From Stenotrophomonas geniculata ATCC 19374 = JCM 13324 (lineage in GTDB: Bacteria > Pseudomonadota > Gammaproteobacteria > Xanthomonadales > Xanthomonadaceae): a DNA stretch of 64,000 nucleotides. Below the pieces are notes generated by a model. It had not been told where the DNA came from. It was given only the letters and a program-made list of their open reading frames with translations, and ran no database searches. Positions 19,283 to 27,731 of the stretch are shown here, one piece after another (position 1 is the first letter of the stretch; every line of letters starts with the position of its first letter). The stretch is taken from contig NZ_LLXT01000111.1 of NCBI RefSeq assembly GCF_001431625.1, positions 1 to 64,000 of the forward strand, given 5' to 3'. A program made the position numbers and the translations under genes.

Positions 19283-19585
19283 ATGTCCCGCTTCGCCAGC
19301 TTCCGCGAGTTCTATCCGTTCTACCTCAGCGAGCACCGCCATCCGGTGTCGCGCCGGCTGCACTTCGTCGGTAGCTGCGGGGTGCTGCTGCTGGTTGCGG
19401 CGGCGATCCTGCGCGGCCAACCCATCCTTGTGCTGGCCGCCCTGTTCTGCGGTTACAGCTTCGCCTGGGTCGGCCATTTCTTTTTCGAGAAGAACCGCCC
19501 GGCCACCTTCCAGCACCCGCTGTACTCGTTCATGGGCGACTGGGTGATGTTCGCCGACATCCTGCGCGGGCGCGTGCCCTGGTAG
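19283..19585 (+). CDS. DUF962/Mpo1-like membrane protein
   Basis: 100 residues. Two hydrophobic stretches (about 27-45 and 49-60) and the family motif FPFYLSEH-like start with GHFFFEKNRPATF. The domain is shared with yeast Mpo1, a 2-hydroxy fatty acid dioxygenase; bacterial members are uncharacterised. The second ATG at 19283 is chosen because a GGAG site stands 7 bases ahead; the first ATG at 19277 is only one base from that site. Confidence 0.82.
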   Translation: MSRFASFREFYPFYLSEHRHPVSRRLHFVGSCGVLLLVAAAILRGQPILVLAALFCGYSFAWVGHFFFEKNRPATFQHPLYSFMGDWVMFADILRGRVPW

Positions 19586-19590
19586 CTCCG

Positions 19591-19619
19591 CTGTGAATGC
19601 GGCCTTCACGCGCTATGCT
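19591..19619 (+). promoter_or_regulatory. Putative promoter of the SPFH-NfeD pair
   Basis: CTGTGA at 19591-19596 and TATGCT at 19614-19619 with a 17-base spacer, about 32 bases before the ATG. Moderate match to sigma-70 consensus. Confidence 0.35.
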
Positions 19620-19651
19620 GGGGCCTGGACGTCATCGATAAGGAAAGCAAG

Positions 19652-20611
19652 ATGTTCCCGACCATGTTCTTTACCGTGGTACTGGCCTTCGTGGCCGTGG
19701 TGATCCTGTTCAAGGCGGTACGGATGGTGCCCCAGGGCTACGAATGGACCGTCGAGCGCTTCGGGCGCTACACGCATACCATGACCCCCGGCCTGCATTT
19801 CCTGATCCCGATCGTGTACGGGGTGGGGCGCAAGGTGAACATGATGGAGCAGGTGCTGGATGTGCCCAGCCAGGAAGTGATCACCAAGGACAACGCCGCC
19901 GTGCGCGTGGACGGCGTGGTGTTCTTCCAAGTACTGGATGCTGCCAAGGCCGCCTATGAGGTGGCCAACCTGGAAGTGGCGATGATCGCCCTGGTGCAGA
20001 CCAACATCCGTACCGTGATCGGTTCGATGGACCTGGACGAATCGCTCAGCCAGCGCGAGGTGATCAATGCCCAGCTGCTGAGCGTGGTCGACCATGCCAC
20101 CAATCCCTGGGGCGTGAAGGTCAACCGCATCGAGATCCGCGACATCCAGCCGCCGCGGGATCTGCTGGACGCGATGGCGCGGCAGATGAAGGCCGAGCGC
20201 GAAAAGCGCGCGCAGATCCTCGAGGCAGAGGGTTCACGCCAGTCGGAGATCCTGCGCGCCGATGGCGAAAAGCAGGCCACCGTGCTGGAGGCCGAAGGCC
20301 GCCGCGAAGCTGCGTTCCGTGATGCCGAGGCACGCGAGCGCCTGGCCGAGGCCGAAGCGATGGCGACTAAGGTGGTGTCGGCGGCGATTGCCGAGGGTGA
20401 CGTGCAGGCGATCAACTACTTTGTTGCGCAGAAGTACGTGGAAGCGTTCAAGGAACTGGCCAGTTCGCCGAACCAGAAGCTGGTGCTGATGCCGATGGAG
20501 GCCAGTGGTGTGATCGGTTCGATCGCGGGCGTGGCCGAACTGGCGAAGCAGGCGCTGGCCAGCCAGGACAACAAGGCCGCCGGCAAGCGGCCGCCGCCGC
20601 TCGGAGGCTGA
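19652..20611 (+). CDS. SPFH/Band 7 (stomatin-like) membrane protein
   Basis: 319 residues: one N-terminal membrane segment (about 3-20), an SPFH domain beginning VPQGYEWTVERFGRY, and a charged coiled-coil with repeated Glu/Ala/Arg (about 180-250). Similar to E. coli QmcA and other paraslipins that form membrane microdomain scaffolds. The ribosome site AAGGAAAG is well placed. The following NfeD gene starts one base after the stop; the SPFH-NfeD pairing is a widespread conserved operon. Confidence 0.92.
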   Translation: MFPTMFFTVVLAFVAVVILFKAVRMVPQGYEWTVERFGRYTHTMTPGLHFLIPIVYGVGRKVNMMEQVLDVPSQEVITKDNAAVRVDGVVFFQVLDAAKAAYEVANLEVAMIALVQTNIRTVIGSMDLDESLSQREVINAQLLSVVDHATNPWGVKVNRIEIRDIQPPRDLLDAMARQMKAEREKRAQILEAEGSRQSEILRADGEKQATVLEAEGRREAAFRDAEARERLAEAEAMATKVVSAAIAEGDVQAINYFVAQKYVEAFKELASSPNQKLVLMPMEASGVIGSIAGVAELAKQALASQDNKAAGKRPPPLGG

Positions 20612-20612
20612 C

Positions 20613-21056
20613 ATGCGCTGGGAAGTCGTCGGTTGGGGCGCGTTGGCGCTGCTGCTGTTCGCGGCCGAAGCGCTGGCGCCGGGTGCGTTCATGCTGTGGA
20701 TCGGCATTGGCGCGGCGGCGGTGTTCGTACTGGTTGCGGTGTTCAGTGACATTCCGCTGTTGTGGCAGGTGATCGCTTTCGTCCTGCTGAGTGTGGTCTC
20801 GATCCAGTGCTACCGGCGCTGGGGGCGGCCGCGGGCACGGCCCAGCGATGCGCCGTTGCTCAACCGCCGCGCCGAGCAGCTGGTCGGCCGGGAGGTGGTA
20901 CTGCAGCAGGGCATCGTCGGTGGCCAGGGACGGGTCAGCATTGACGATGCGTCCTGGCAGGTGAGCGGTCCGGAGCTGCCTGCGGGCACGTGGGTGCGGG
21001 TGCGCAGCGTGCAGGGCACGGTGCTGGTGGTCGAGGACGCGGGCCGCCCCCTGTAG
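20613..21056 (+). CDS. NfeD-family membrane protein
   Basis: 147 residues: three hydrophobic segments in the first 70 residues followed by an OB-fold NfeD C-terminal domain (about 85-145). It is partner of the SPFH protein, presumably in the same membrane assembly. The TAG stop codon (21054-21056) is supplied by the GTAG head of a REP element that starts at 21053. Confidence 0.9.
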   Translation: MRWEVVGWGALALLLFAAEALAPGAFMLWIGIGAAAVFVLVAVFSDIPLLWQVIAFVLLSVVSIQCYRRWGRPRARPSDAPLLNRRAEQLVGREVVLQQGIVGGQGRVSIDDASWQVSGPELPAGTWVRVRSVQGTVLVVEDAGRPL

Positions 21057-21114
21057 AGCCGAGTCCACGCTCGGCTCCCACACGAAGAGCAGCCGGGCAT
21101 GGGCTCGGCTCTAC
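21053..21114. repeat. Inverted pair of SMAG/REP palindromes overlapping the nfeD stop
   Basis: GTAG-headed element at 21053-21076 and an inverted copy ending in CTAC at 21088-21114, both with AGCCGAGC-type stems. They face each other, so the transcript could form two small hairpins or one long one. The first overlaps the last codon of the NfeD gene. Confidence 0.8.
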
Positions 21115-21159
21115 AGCTCCGGCGCTGCGCTGCGGCACGCCTGCGGGCGACCGATCTGG

Positions 21160-21165
21160 GATAAT
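21160..21165 (+). promoter_or_regulatory. Possible -10 box for gcvT
   Basis: GATAAT about 36 bases upstream of the gcvT ATG; no convincing -35. I looked for a glycine riboswitch in this 144-base gap and do not see its conserved core. Confidence 0.3.
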
Positions 21166-21200
21166 GGGGATTCTTGTTTCCTCTGCTGCCGGACCCGGTC

Positions 21201-22313
21201 ATGACCCAGAAGACGCTGCTCAACGATACCCACCGCGCCCTTGGCGCCAAGATGGTCGATTTCGGGGGTTGGGACATGCCCATCCACTACGGCTCGCAGC
21301 TGGACGAGCACCACCAGGTGCGTCGCGAGTCCGGTGTGTTCGACGTCAGCCACATGACGGTGGTCGACCTGCGCGGTGAGCAGGTCAAGCCGTTCCTGCG
21401 CCGCCTGCTGGCCAACTCGGTCGACAAGCTGAAGGTGACCGGCAAGGCGCTGTACTCGTGCATGCTGAACCCGCGCGGCGGCGTCATCGACGACCTGATC
21501 GTCTACTACCTGGGCGACGATTTCTTCCGCATGGTGGTCAATGCCTCCACCCGCGAGAAGGACCTGGCCTGGCTGCGCGAGCAGGCTGCGCCGTTCGGCG
21601 TCACCGTCGAGCAGCGCCCGGACCTGGCCATCCTGGCCGTGCAGGGACCGCAGGCGCGCGACATCGTGATCGGCCTGGCGCGTGATGCGGACCGTCAGGC
21701 GCTGACCAAGCTGGGCCGTTTCGCCGCCCTGCAGGTGCAGTCCGATGACGGCGTCGAACTGTTCGTCGCCCGTACCGGTTACACCGGCGAAGACGGTTTC
21801 GAGATCCTGCTGCCGCAGGACGCCGTGGTCGCGTTCTGGAACCGCCTGCTGGCGGCGGGCGTGAAGCCGGCCGGCCTCGGCGCACGCGACACGCTGCGCC
21901 TGGAAGCCGGCATGAACCTGTACGGCCAGGACATGGACGAAGAGATCAGCCCGTACGAAGCGGCGCTGGCCTGGACCGTGTCGCTGGACGAAGGCCGCGA
22001 CTTCATCGGCCGCGACGTGCTGGAAGCGCAGAAGGCCGCCGGCACCGCACGCCAGATGATCGGCCTGGTGATGGACGAGAAGGGCGTGCTGCGCCACGGC
22101 CAGGCGGTGACCACCGCGGGCGGCCAGGGCGAGATCCTGTCCGGCACCTTCTCGCCGACCCTGGCCAAGGGCATCGCCTTCGCCCGCGTACCGGCCGGTG
22201 AACTCGGCGAGGTCACCGTCGACATCCGCGGCCGGCAGGTACCGGTACGCGTGGTCAAGTTCCCGTTCGTGCGCGAAGGCCAGGCCCAGCCCGGCGTGCT
22301 CGCCGACGCCTGA
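21201..22313 (+). CDS. gcvT: Glycine cleavage system T protein (aminomethyltransferase)
   Basis: 370 residues. It transfers the methylene group from aminomethyl-lipoyl GcvH to tetrahydrofolate and releases ammonia. Typical motifs: [16 protein letters not shown] at the N-terminus, GVFDVSHM and [13 protein letters not shown]. The start [15 protein letters not shown] matches the family; an in-frame start 9 codons earlier lacks support. gcvH follows after 93 bases; gcvP is not in the window. Confidence 0.96.
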   Translation: MTQKTLLNDTHRALGAKMVDFGGWDMPIHYGSQLDEHHQVRRESGVFDVSHMTVVDLRGEQVKPFLRRLLANSVDKLKVTGKALYSCMLNPRGGVIDDLIVYYLGDDFFRMVVNASTREKDLAWLREQAAPFGVTVEQRPDLAILAVQGPQARDIVIGLARDADRQALTKLGRFAALQVQSDDGVELFVARTGYTGEDGFEILLPQDAVVAFWNRLLAAGVKPAGLGARDTLRLEAGMNLYGQDMDEEISPYEAALAWTVSLDEGRDFIGRDVLEAQKAAGTARQMIGLVMDEKGVLRHGQAVTTAGGQGEILSGTFSPTLAKGIAFARVPAGELGEVTVDIRGRQVPVRVVKFPFVREGQAQPGVLADA

Positions 22314-22333
22314 TCCGAAACTGCCGATCGTCA

Positions 22334-22364
22334 CTGACAGCAGTGGCGGCCGGTTGGTTACACT
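22334..22364 (+). promoter_or_regulatory. Possible gcvH promoter
   Basis: CTGACA (22334-22339) and TACACT (22359-22364) separated by 19 bases in the gcvT-gcvH gap; the spacer is long, so this is a weak call. It would allow gcvH to be expressed apart from gcvT. Confidence 0.3.
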
Positions 22365-22406
22365 AGCCCCGTTTTTTCCACCCCTGCATATCTCTGGAGC
22401 AGTCCC

Positions 22407-22802
22407 ATGAGCGAGATCCCCGGCGACCTCAAGTTCCTCAAGTCCCATGAGTGGGCCCGTGTCGAAGGCAATGGCCGTGTCACCGTCGGTATTTCCGACC
22501 ACGCCCAAGGCCTGCTGGGTGACCTGGTCTACGTCGAACTGCCGGAAGTCGGTGCCGACGCCAAGGCTGGCGAGCAGATCGCCGTTGTCGAGTCGGTGAA
22601 GGCCGCCTCGGACGTCTACAGCCCGATCAGCGGCAAGGTCGTCGAGGTCAACTCGGCGCTGTCCGACAAGCCGGAAACCATCAATGAAGATGCCTACGGC
22701 GAAGGCTGGATGTTCGTGGTCGAACTGACCAACGCCGAAGAGCTCAACGAACTGCTGGATCCGGACGCGTATGCCGAAGCCCTGGAAAACGACGACCACT
22801 GA
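22407..22802 (+). CDS. gcvH: Glycine cleavage system H protein
   Basis: 131 residues, the standard GcvH length. The lipoylated lysine is K65 in [14 protein letters not shown]. It shuttles the aminomethyl group between GcvP, GcvT and the lipoamide dehydrogenase. A CTGGAG ribosome site precedes the ATG, and a strong intrinsic terminator follows 23 bases after the stop. Confidence 0.97.
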   Translation: MSEIPGDLKFLKSHEWARVEGNGRVTVGISDHAQGLLGDLVYVELPEVGADAKAGEQIAVVESVKAASDVYSPISGKVVEVNSALSDKPETINEDAYGEGWMFVVELTNAEELNELLDPDAYAEALENDDH

Positions 22803-22825
22803 GTCGTCACTTCCGGGTTCTGGAA

Positions 22826-22855
22826 CGGCCACCTTCGGGTGGCCGTTTTTGTTTT
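22826..22855 (+). terminator. Intrinsic terminator of gcvH
   Basis: Perfect 8-bp stem CGGCCACC/GGTGGCCG (22826-22833 with 22838-22845) closed by a stable TTCG tetraloop and followed by TTTTTGTTTT. A textbook rho-independent terminator. Confidence 0.95.
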
Positions 22856-23577
22856 GGCGAGTGCGTCGGACTCATGACGGCGGGTTCGCTTTGCACCCTC
22901 GGCGTGGCATCAGCCGACAGACGAACGGTGCCGATCGGCGTGCGCAGTTTTGCGCAAATCCGCGTTTCCGCCCTGCGCCGAAGCGATCAGATGTGAAAAC
23001 TTTTCGCCCCCCGTTGCGGCCCCGTTGTGCTGGCGTTGGCGACGGTGCCGGTGACCATCGGCGATGCACGTGCGCTGTTGTCCAGAACATGTGCCTATCT
23101 GCGCAGAGTGCTTATTTCAAGTGTTTTTTGTTCAGAGAGCGCATCGACGTCGTCGCATGCGACGCGCGTGCGCGCCGCTTCAATGGTCGTTGCAGGGCGC
23201 GCACGGCGGTGGCGCGGGCGGCGTCCGGGCTGGCGCGGATGTGAAAATTTTTCGCGGGGGTTGTTGACAGTAAAAAAAACCGTGATTAGGTTTCGCCTCA
23301 GCAGACCTTGCCTGCCCAACCGAGTGCGCAGAATCAATCGTCCGATGCGAAGCAGCCCCTTCAAGACCACCGCGACCCTGATGACGGTGGACATGGCCCC
23401 GCTTCCCCCGGAGAAATGCAAGGCAACTCCCGTTCCGATGTCCGCTCCGCCGATCGAGGCGGGCATTGCCGCATCCGTAACGGCGCGCCTGACGCGCCGG
23501 CGGTCCCCGCACGCAGCATCCGCGGGTTTGATCCAACTGGGCGTTTCAACTCCCTATCACTGACGAGGAGCCATCCC
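22856..23577 (+). promoter_or_regulatory. Gene-less upstream region of the histone-like gene
   Basis: About 720 bases between the gcvH terminator and the histone-like ATG. I see no convincing gene. It holds two near-identical 18-base copies of a partial palindrome (22990-23007 and 23238-23255, one mismatch), a perfect 14-bp palindrome at 23151-23164 (CGTCGCATGCGACG), a perfect TTGACA box at 23264 and then about 290 bases of probable untranslated leader. A 72-codon open frame (23345-23563) ends 14 bases before the histone-like gene but has no ribosome site and no recognisable product. Confidence 0.5.
23264..23292 (+). promoter_or_regulatory. Putative promoter of the histone-like gene
   Basis: Consensus -35 TTGACA at 23264-23269; the -10 is less certain (GATTAGGTT around 23284-23292). 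The second copy of the duplicated GTGAAAA-N-TTTTCGC motif ends 8 bases upstream of the -35, where an activator or UP-like element could act. Confidence 0.5.
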
Positions 23578-24060
23578 ATGGCAACCAAGAAAGCTGCGAA
23601 GAAGAAGCCCGCCGCCAAGAAAGCGGTGAAGAAGGTCGCGAAGAAGGCTGCTGCCAAGAAGGCAGTGAAGAAGGTCGCGAAGAAGGCGACCGCCAAGAAG
23701 GCAGTGAAGAAGGCGGCGAAGAAGGTCGCCAAGAAGGCCACTGCGAAGAAGGCGGCGAAGAAGGTAGCCAAGAAGTCCACTGCCAAGAAGGCCGTCAAGA
23801 AGACCGCCAAGAAGGCCACCAAGAAGACTGCCAAGAAGGCAACGGCCCGCAAGCCGGCCAAGAAGGTCGCGAAGAAGGCGACTGCCAAGAAGGCCGTCAA
23901 GAAGACCGCCAAGAAGGCAGTAAAGAAGACCGCGAAGAAGGCCACCAAGAAGGCTGCCCCGAAGAAGGCAGCGAAGAAGGTTGCCAAGCGCAAGCCGGCC
24001 GCCCGCAAGAAGAAGGCCGCTCCGGTCGCTCTGCCGGCAACCCCGGCGCCGCTGATCTAA
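23578..24060 (+). CDS. Lysine-rich histone H1-like DNA-binding protein (AlgP-like)
   Basis: 160 residues composed almost wholly of Lys and Ala in repeating KKA/KKV/KKT units (for example VKKVAKKATAKKA), with Arg/Pro near the C-terminus and a short non-basic tail VALPATPAPLI. This composition matches bacterial histone H1/Hc1-like proteins such as Pseudomonas AlgP, which bind DNA non-specifically and affect gene expression. ATG at 23578 with GACGAGGAG ribosome site; the open frame upstream is not part of the protein because its composition changes sharply there. The internal repeats make copy number prone to vary between strains. Confidence 0.85.
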   Translation: MATKKAAKKKPAAKKAVKKVAKKAAAKKAVKKVAKKATAKKAVKKAAKKVAKKATAKKAAKKVAKKSTAKKAVKKTAKKATKKTAKKATARKPAKKVAKKATAKKAVKKTAKKAVKKTAKKATKKAAPKKAAKKVAKRKPAARKKKAAPVALPATPAPLI

Positions 24061-24084
24061 GTACTTCCCGATAGCCGTATCCTG

Positions 24085-24126
24085 AAACCCCCTTCCCTGG
24101 CTGCCCAGCGGGGAGGGGGTTTTTTT
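24085..24126 (+). terminator. Intrinsic terminator of the histone-like gene
   Basis: Stem of about 10 bp, CCCCCTTCCC (24088-24097) with GGGGAGGGGG (24110-24119, including one G-T pair), then seven T. Located 25 bases after the stop codon. Confidence 0.9.
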
Positions 24127-24138
24127 ATGGAGCGGTTT

Positions 24139-24163
24139 GTAGCGTCGGGCCATGCCCGACGGC
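24139..24163. repeat. Single SMAG/REP palindrome, CGTCGGGC type
   Basis: GTAG head followed by CGTCGGGC-CAT-GCCCGACG, a perfect 8-bp stem, between the histone-like gene and the convergent LysR gene. The stem differs from the AGCCGAGC class, so it is another subfamily. Confidence 0.75.
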
Positions 24164-24180
24164 TTTTCTGACGGACGACG

Positions 24181-25074
24181 CTAGCGGTGCGGCGCCGGTG
24201 GAAAGCGCTCCGCCAGGAAGTCCAGGAAGCTGCGCAGGCGGGTCGAGTGGTAGCGATCGTGGGCGTAGACCACGTGCATCGGCCGACCGGTCTGGCCATG
24301 CTCCGGGAACAGCTGCACCAGGCGTCCGGCGTCGACGTCGGCAGCCAGCAGCAGTGCCGACTGCAGCACGATGCCCAGCCCATGCAGCGCCGCCGTGCGC
24401 AGTGCTTCGCCGTTGTTGATCTGCAGCCGGCCGTCGGGCACACGCTCAAGCCCGCCAGCATCGACCTGCAGCCACTGCGCCAGTGCGCTGGGTTCGAAGG
24501 ACAGGCATTGGTGCCGGGCAAGCGCCTGCAGGTCGGAGGGCGTACCGTGCCGGGCGAGGTATCCGGGCGATGCGCACATCATCAAGCGATACGGTGCCAG
24601 CGCACGCGCCACCAGCATGCTGCTGTCGGCCAGCGTGCCGATGCGCAGCGCCGCTTCGAAACCCTCCTCGGCGAGGTCGACCACGCGGTCGGTCAGCGTG
24701 GCTTCGACCCGGACCTCCGGATGGCGCGCCATGTACTCGGCCAGTGCCGGTACCAGCGCATGCGTGCCGAAGATCACCGGCGCACTGATGCGCAGCGTAC
24801 CCGCCGGTGCCAGCTGCTGGTGCTGCGCCTGCGCATCGGTTTCTTCCACCAGGCGCAGGATCTCCCGGCAGCGGGTGTAGTAGTCCTCGCCGAAGGGCGT
24901 CATATGCTGGCGCCGGGTGGTACGGCTCAACAACTGCATGCCCAACCGTGCCTCCAATGCGCGCAGATGCTTGCCGGCCATCGTCGCGGAGATATCCATC
25001 GCCGCCGCCGCTGCACTGAGGCTGCCCTTGTCCACGATCAGCACGTAGACCTGCATGCTTTCCAGCACGTTCAT
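24181..25074 (-). CDS. LysR-family transcriptional regulator
   Basis: 297 residues: N-terminal winged helix-turn-helix (residues 1-60, SLSAAAAAMDISATMAGKHL) and a C-terminal substrate-binding domain of the CrgA-like type (RISAPVIFGTHALVPAL). Divergent from the SDR gene at 25189 with 114 bases between, the usual layout for a LysR regulator and its target, so it probably controls that gene. The effector is unknown. Confidence 0.9.
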   Translation of the reverse strand: MNVLESMQVYVLIVDKGSLSAAAAAMDISATMAGKHLRALEARLGMQLLSRTTRRQHMTPFGEDYYTRCREILRLVEETDAQAQHQQLAPAGTLRISAPVIFGTHALVPALAEYMARHPEVRVEATLTDRVVDLAEEGFEAALRIGTLADSSMLVARALAPYRLMMCASPGYLARHGTPSDLQALARHQCLSFEPSALAQWLQVDAGGLERVPDGRLQINNGEALRTAALHGLGIVLQSALLLAADVDAGRLVQLFPEHGQTGRPMHVVYAHDRYHSTRLRSFLDFLAERFPPAPHR

Positions 25075-25188
25075 CTGACACTCCGGGTGTTGAATGCTGA
25101 AACCTGCGCGGAGTTTATCAATCAGGGGTGATCAAACAGCATGTCGTGCAAGGGCTGGATTGGCCGGCCACGTGGACAGGAGAACACC

Positions 25189-25947
25189 ATGGACTTGAAT
25201 CTTGCAGGCCGTACCGCATTGGTCACGGGGGCGGGCAGTGGCATCGGTGCCGCCGTCGCCAGGCATCTGGCGGCCCAGGGCGTGCGCGTCGCCATCACGT
25301 CGCGGCAGCGCGCGCCCCTGCAGGCGCTGGCGGCGCGGATCGAAGCCGAAGGCGGCGCGGCACCGGTCATCGTGGTCGGCGATGTCACCGTCGCCGACGA
25401 CGTCCGGTCCATCGCGGAGGCATCCCGGGAGGCATTGCAGCGCGTGGACATCCTGGTCAATGCCGCAGGGGGCTCCCGGCCGACCACGGCGGATGCCGAT
25501 GACGAGGTCTGGGAGGAAGCGATCGCCCTGAACTTCTCCGCCGCACGACGGCTGACCCAGGCGCTGTTGCCCGGCATGCAGGCGCAGGCATGGGGGCGGG
25601 TGATCAATTTCAGCGGTTCGATGGAGCCACGTTCGGTGAATGCCGCCACCGCGGCGAAGGCGGCGCTGCATCTGTGGAGCAAGGGGTTGTCGTCGGAGGT
25701 GGCCGGGCAGGGCATTACGGTGAATGCGATTGCACCGGGGCGCATCAACAGCCCGCAGATTCTTGATCGCCTGCATCCCACCGAGGAAAGCCGGCGCGAG
25801 TTCATTGCACGCAACATTCCGATCGGGCGCTTCGGCGAGCCGGACGAAGTGGCGCCGCTGGTGGCCTTCCTGGCTTCGCCGCTGGCCGGCTACATCACCG
25901 GTGTGGTGATTCCGGTGGATGGCGGCATGCACTACTTCGCGCACTAG
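25189..25947 (+). CDS. Atypical short-chain dehydrogenase/reductase
   Basis: 252 residues with a Rossmann TGAGSGIG loop at 14-20, NAAGG at 91-95 and the C-terminal PVDGGM. The catalytic lysine is present at K157, but the tyrosine four residues before it is alanine (A153; the segment reads [10 protein letters not shown]), so the usual Ser-Tyr-Lys mechanism is not available. I recall related SDR-like proteins with the same substitution. The substrate is unknown. ATG at 25189 has AGGAG 4-5 bases ahead; an in-frame start 16 codons upstream is weaker. Likely controlled by the divergent LysR gene. Confidence 0.85.
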   Translation: MDLNLAGRTALVTGAGSGIGAAVARHLAAQGVRVAITSRQRAPLQALAARIEAEGGAAPVIVVGDVTVADDVRSIAEASREALQRVDILVNAAGGSRPTTADADDEVWEEAIALNFSAARRLTQALLPGMQAQAWGRVINFSGSMEPRSVNAATAAKAALHLWSKGLSSEVAGQGITVNAIAPGRINSPQILDRLHPTEESRREFIARNIPIGRFGEPDEVAPLVAFLASPLAGYITGVVIPVDGGMHYFAH

Positions 25948-25959
25948 CGCTGCGGAGCT

Positions 25960-26028
25960 GTAGAGCCGAGCCCATGCTCGGCTGCCTCGCGCCAGAATTC
26001 CGCTCAGCCGAGCACGGCTCGGCGCTAC
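25960..26028. repeat. Inverted pair of SMAG/REP palindromes
   Basis: GTAG-headed element at 25960-25984 and an inverted copy ending in CTAC at 26005-26028, AGCCGAGC class, between convergent SDR and beta-lactamase-like genes. Confidence 0.8.
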
Positions 26029-26036
26029 ACAACAAC

Positions 26037-26063
26037 AAAAAGGGCAGCCCTCAGGCCGCCCTT
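26037..26063 (-). terminator. Intrinsic terminator of the beta-lactamase-like gene
   Basis: Reading the minus strand: AAGGGCGGCC, loop TGAG, GGCTGCCCTT with one mismatch, then a run of T (AAAAA at 26037-26041 on the plus strand). Lies 26 bases past the stop of the minus-strand gene. Confidence 0.8.
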
Positions 26064-26088
26064 CATGTTTACGGTCGAGCCCGCCTGA

Positions 26089-27486
26089 TCAGCGCGGGGA
26101 CGCCACCGCGCGGTTGCTCGAGGCACCCTTGCCCTTGCGCTTGTCCTGCTGCGCCGGGCTTGCGCCCTCGGCCATCAGGTTGTCGCTGCCGAAGTCGGTG
26201 TCCACATCCAGCCAGCGCTGCGCAGGCAGGCCGAGCGCGGAATCGAGCACGGTCGGCAGCAGGCCGCTGGGCAGGCTGCTTTCGCCATTCCACATGATGG
26301 CGATGCCGAGATCGCGTTCCGGCACCAGCGCGACCAGGCCGCGATAGCCCTGCACGGCACCGGCATGGAACACCACGTCGTGGCCGGCGTAGTCGAAGGT
26401 GCGCCAGCCCAGGGCGTAGCCGGCCGAGTGCAGGCGCTCGCGGCGCCAGCCCGAACGCATCTCGCCGGGGGTGCTGATCAGGCTCGAATGCAGCGTGGCC
26501 AGCAGCGGTGCCGGCAGCACGTCCGGGCGGTGGCCGGTGTGGGCCAGCAGCCATTGCGCCATGTCGCTGGCGCTGGCGTTGACGCCGGCCGCCGGGGCGA
26601 CGCGGTAGTAGGTCGGCTTCGGTGTCAGCGACACCCAGCCATTGCGGCTGCGCACGTGCGGACGCGCCCAGCGCGAGCTGGCCTGGATGCCAGCCAGGCC
26701 AAGGCTGGCATCGTTCATGCCCAGCGGCTTGAAGATGCGGCGCTCGACCGACTGCTCGTAGAAGCTGCCGGAGGCGGCATAGACGACGTCGCCGATCAGG
26801 CTGAAGGCCACGTTCTGGTAGGCGTAGCAGTCGCCCGGCAGGCACTTCAGGCTGGTGTTGGCCAGCTTCTGGGTCAGCGAGTAGTACTCGGCGTTGCCTT
26901 CGATGTCGCGGTCGTAGGCGTTGTAGGGCAGGCCGACGCGATGGCTGAGCACGTCGGCCACGGTCAGGCGATCGGTCGCTTCCGGCGAGTTCAGGCGGAA
27001 GCCCGGCACATAGTCGGTGACCTTGCTGTCCCAGCGCAGCGTGCCGTCGTTGACCAGCAGGCCGGCCATGGTGCCGGCGAAGGCCTTGGACAGCGAGGCC
27101 AGGCGGAACACGGTGTGGGCATCGACCGGCAGCGGGTTGTTGACGTCGGTAACGCCATAGCCGCGCGCGCTGAGGATGCGCCCGCCCTGCACGATGGCCA
27201 CCGCCATGCCCGGCACGCGCTCGCCATAGGTAAGCTGCTGCGCCATCGATTCGATATTGGCCACGTTGAAGCCGGCCGCCGGCAGCTGCACCTGCGGCAC
27301 CAGGCCGGTGCGGTAGGCGGCGGGCTGCGTGTGGGCGACGGCGGTGGCGGCGGATTCGATGTTGGCCGGCATCGGCGGCAATGGCGGCGGGGTCTGCGCG
27401 GTGGTGGACAAGGCAACGGGCATCAACATGCCCAGCAAACCGGTGGCCGCCGAACGGATCGGACGACGCAGGCTGTTCTTTTTCAT
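26089..27486 (-). CDS. Exported serine hydrolase, class C beta-lactamase family
   Basis: 465 residues. The N-terminus is basic, then hydrophobic (about 12-30), as in a signal peptide. The three active-site motifs are S131-L-S-K134, Y223-Q-N225 and H374-A-G376 (the KTG-box equivalent), typical of EstB/penicillin-binding-type hydrolases rather than true AmpC enzymes, which carry KTG. A C-terminal Lys/Arg/Ser-rich tail is unusual. It could act on peptidoglycan peptides, esters or beta-lactams; the sequence does not decide. MKKNSLRR at 27486 is chosen because a signal peptide begins there. Confidence 0.85.
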   Translation of the reverse strand: MKKNSLRRPIRSAATGLLGMLMPVALSTTAQTPPPLPPMPANIESAATAVAHTQPAAYRTGLVPQVQLPAAGFNVANIESMAQQLTYGERVPGMAVAIVQGGRILSARGYGVTDVNNPLPVDAHTVFRLASLSKAFAGTMAGLLVNDGTLRWDSKVTDYVPGFRLNSPEATDRLTVADVLSHRVGLPYNAYDRDIEGNAEYYSLTQKLANTSLKCLPGDCYAYQNVAFSLIGDVVYAASGSFYEQSVERRIFKPLGMNDASLGLAGIQASSRWARPHVRSRNGWVSLTPKPTYYRVAPAAGVNASASDMAQWLLAHTGHRPDVLPAPLLATLHSSLISTPGEMRSGWRRERLHSAGYALGWRTFDYAGHDVVFHAGAVQGYRGLVALVPERDLGIAIMWNGESSLPSGLLPTVLDSALGLPAQRWLDVDTDFGSDNLMAEGASPAQQDKRKGKGASSNRAVASPR

Positions 27487-27731
27487 CGTGGAGACCCGTG
27501 CGCGACTGCTGATGGCGATTCTAGCGCCGCTTTTCCCTTGTGCACAAACAAAGCGAAGATGAATGCGCATCTCGTTGAAAAAGTTGGAATTTTGACGCCC
27601 TGAAGGCATGTATCGGAACGTGTCGTATGGGTGGGGCCGTGACACTGCGTTGCAGCCTTCTGCGTGGCTGCTGCTGGCGATGTTGCAGTGCATTGGCTAA
27701 CGTACGCGCTTCACCGCCCCCGGAGCCTGCC

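Noticed and set aside
21057-21200. Glycine riboswitch before gcvT
   Set aside because: The conserved tandem core is not visible.
23345-23563. 72-codon frame before the histone-like gene
   Set aside because: No ribosome site or recognisable domain; kept only as an observation on the leader.
23578-24060. Lys/Ala coding repeats as a satellite or CRISPR-like array
   Set aside because: Repeats are codon-periodic, imperfect and within a clear open frame with start and terminator.
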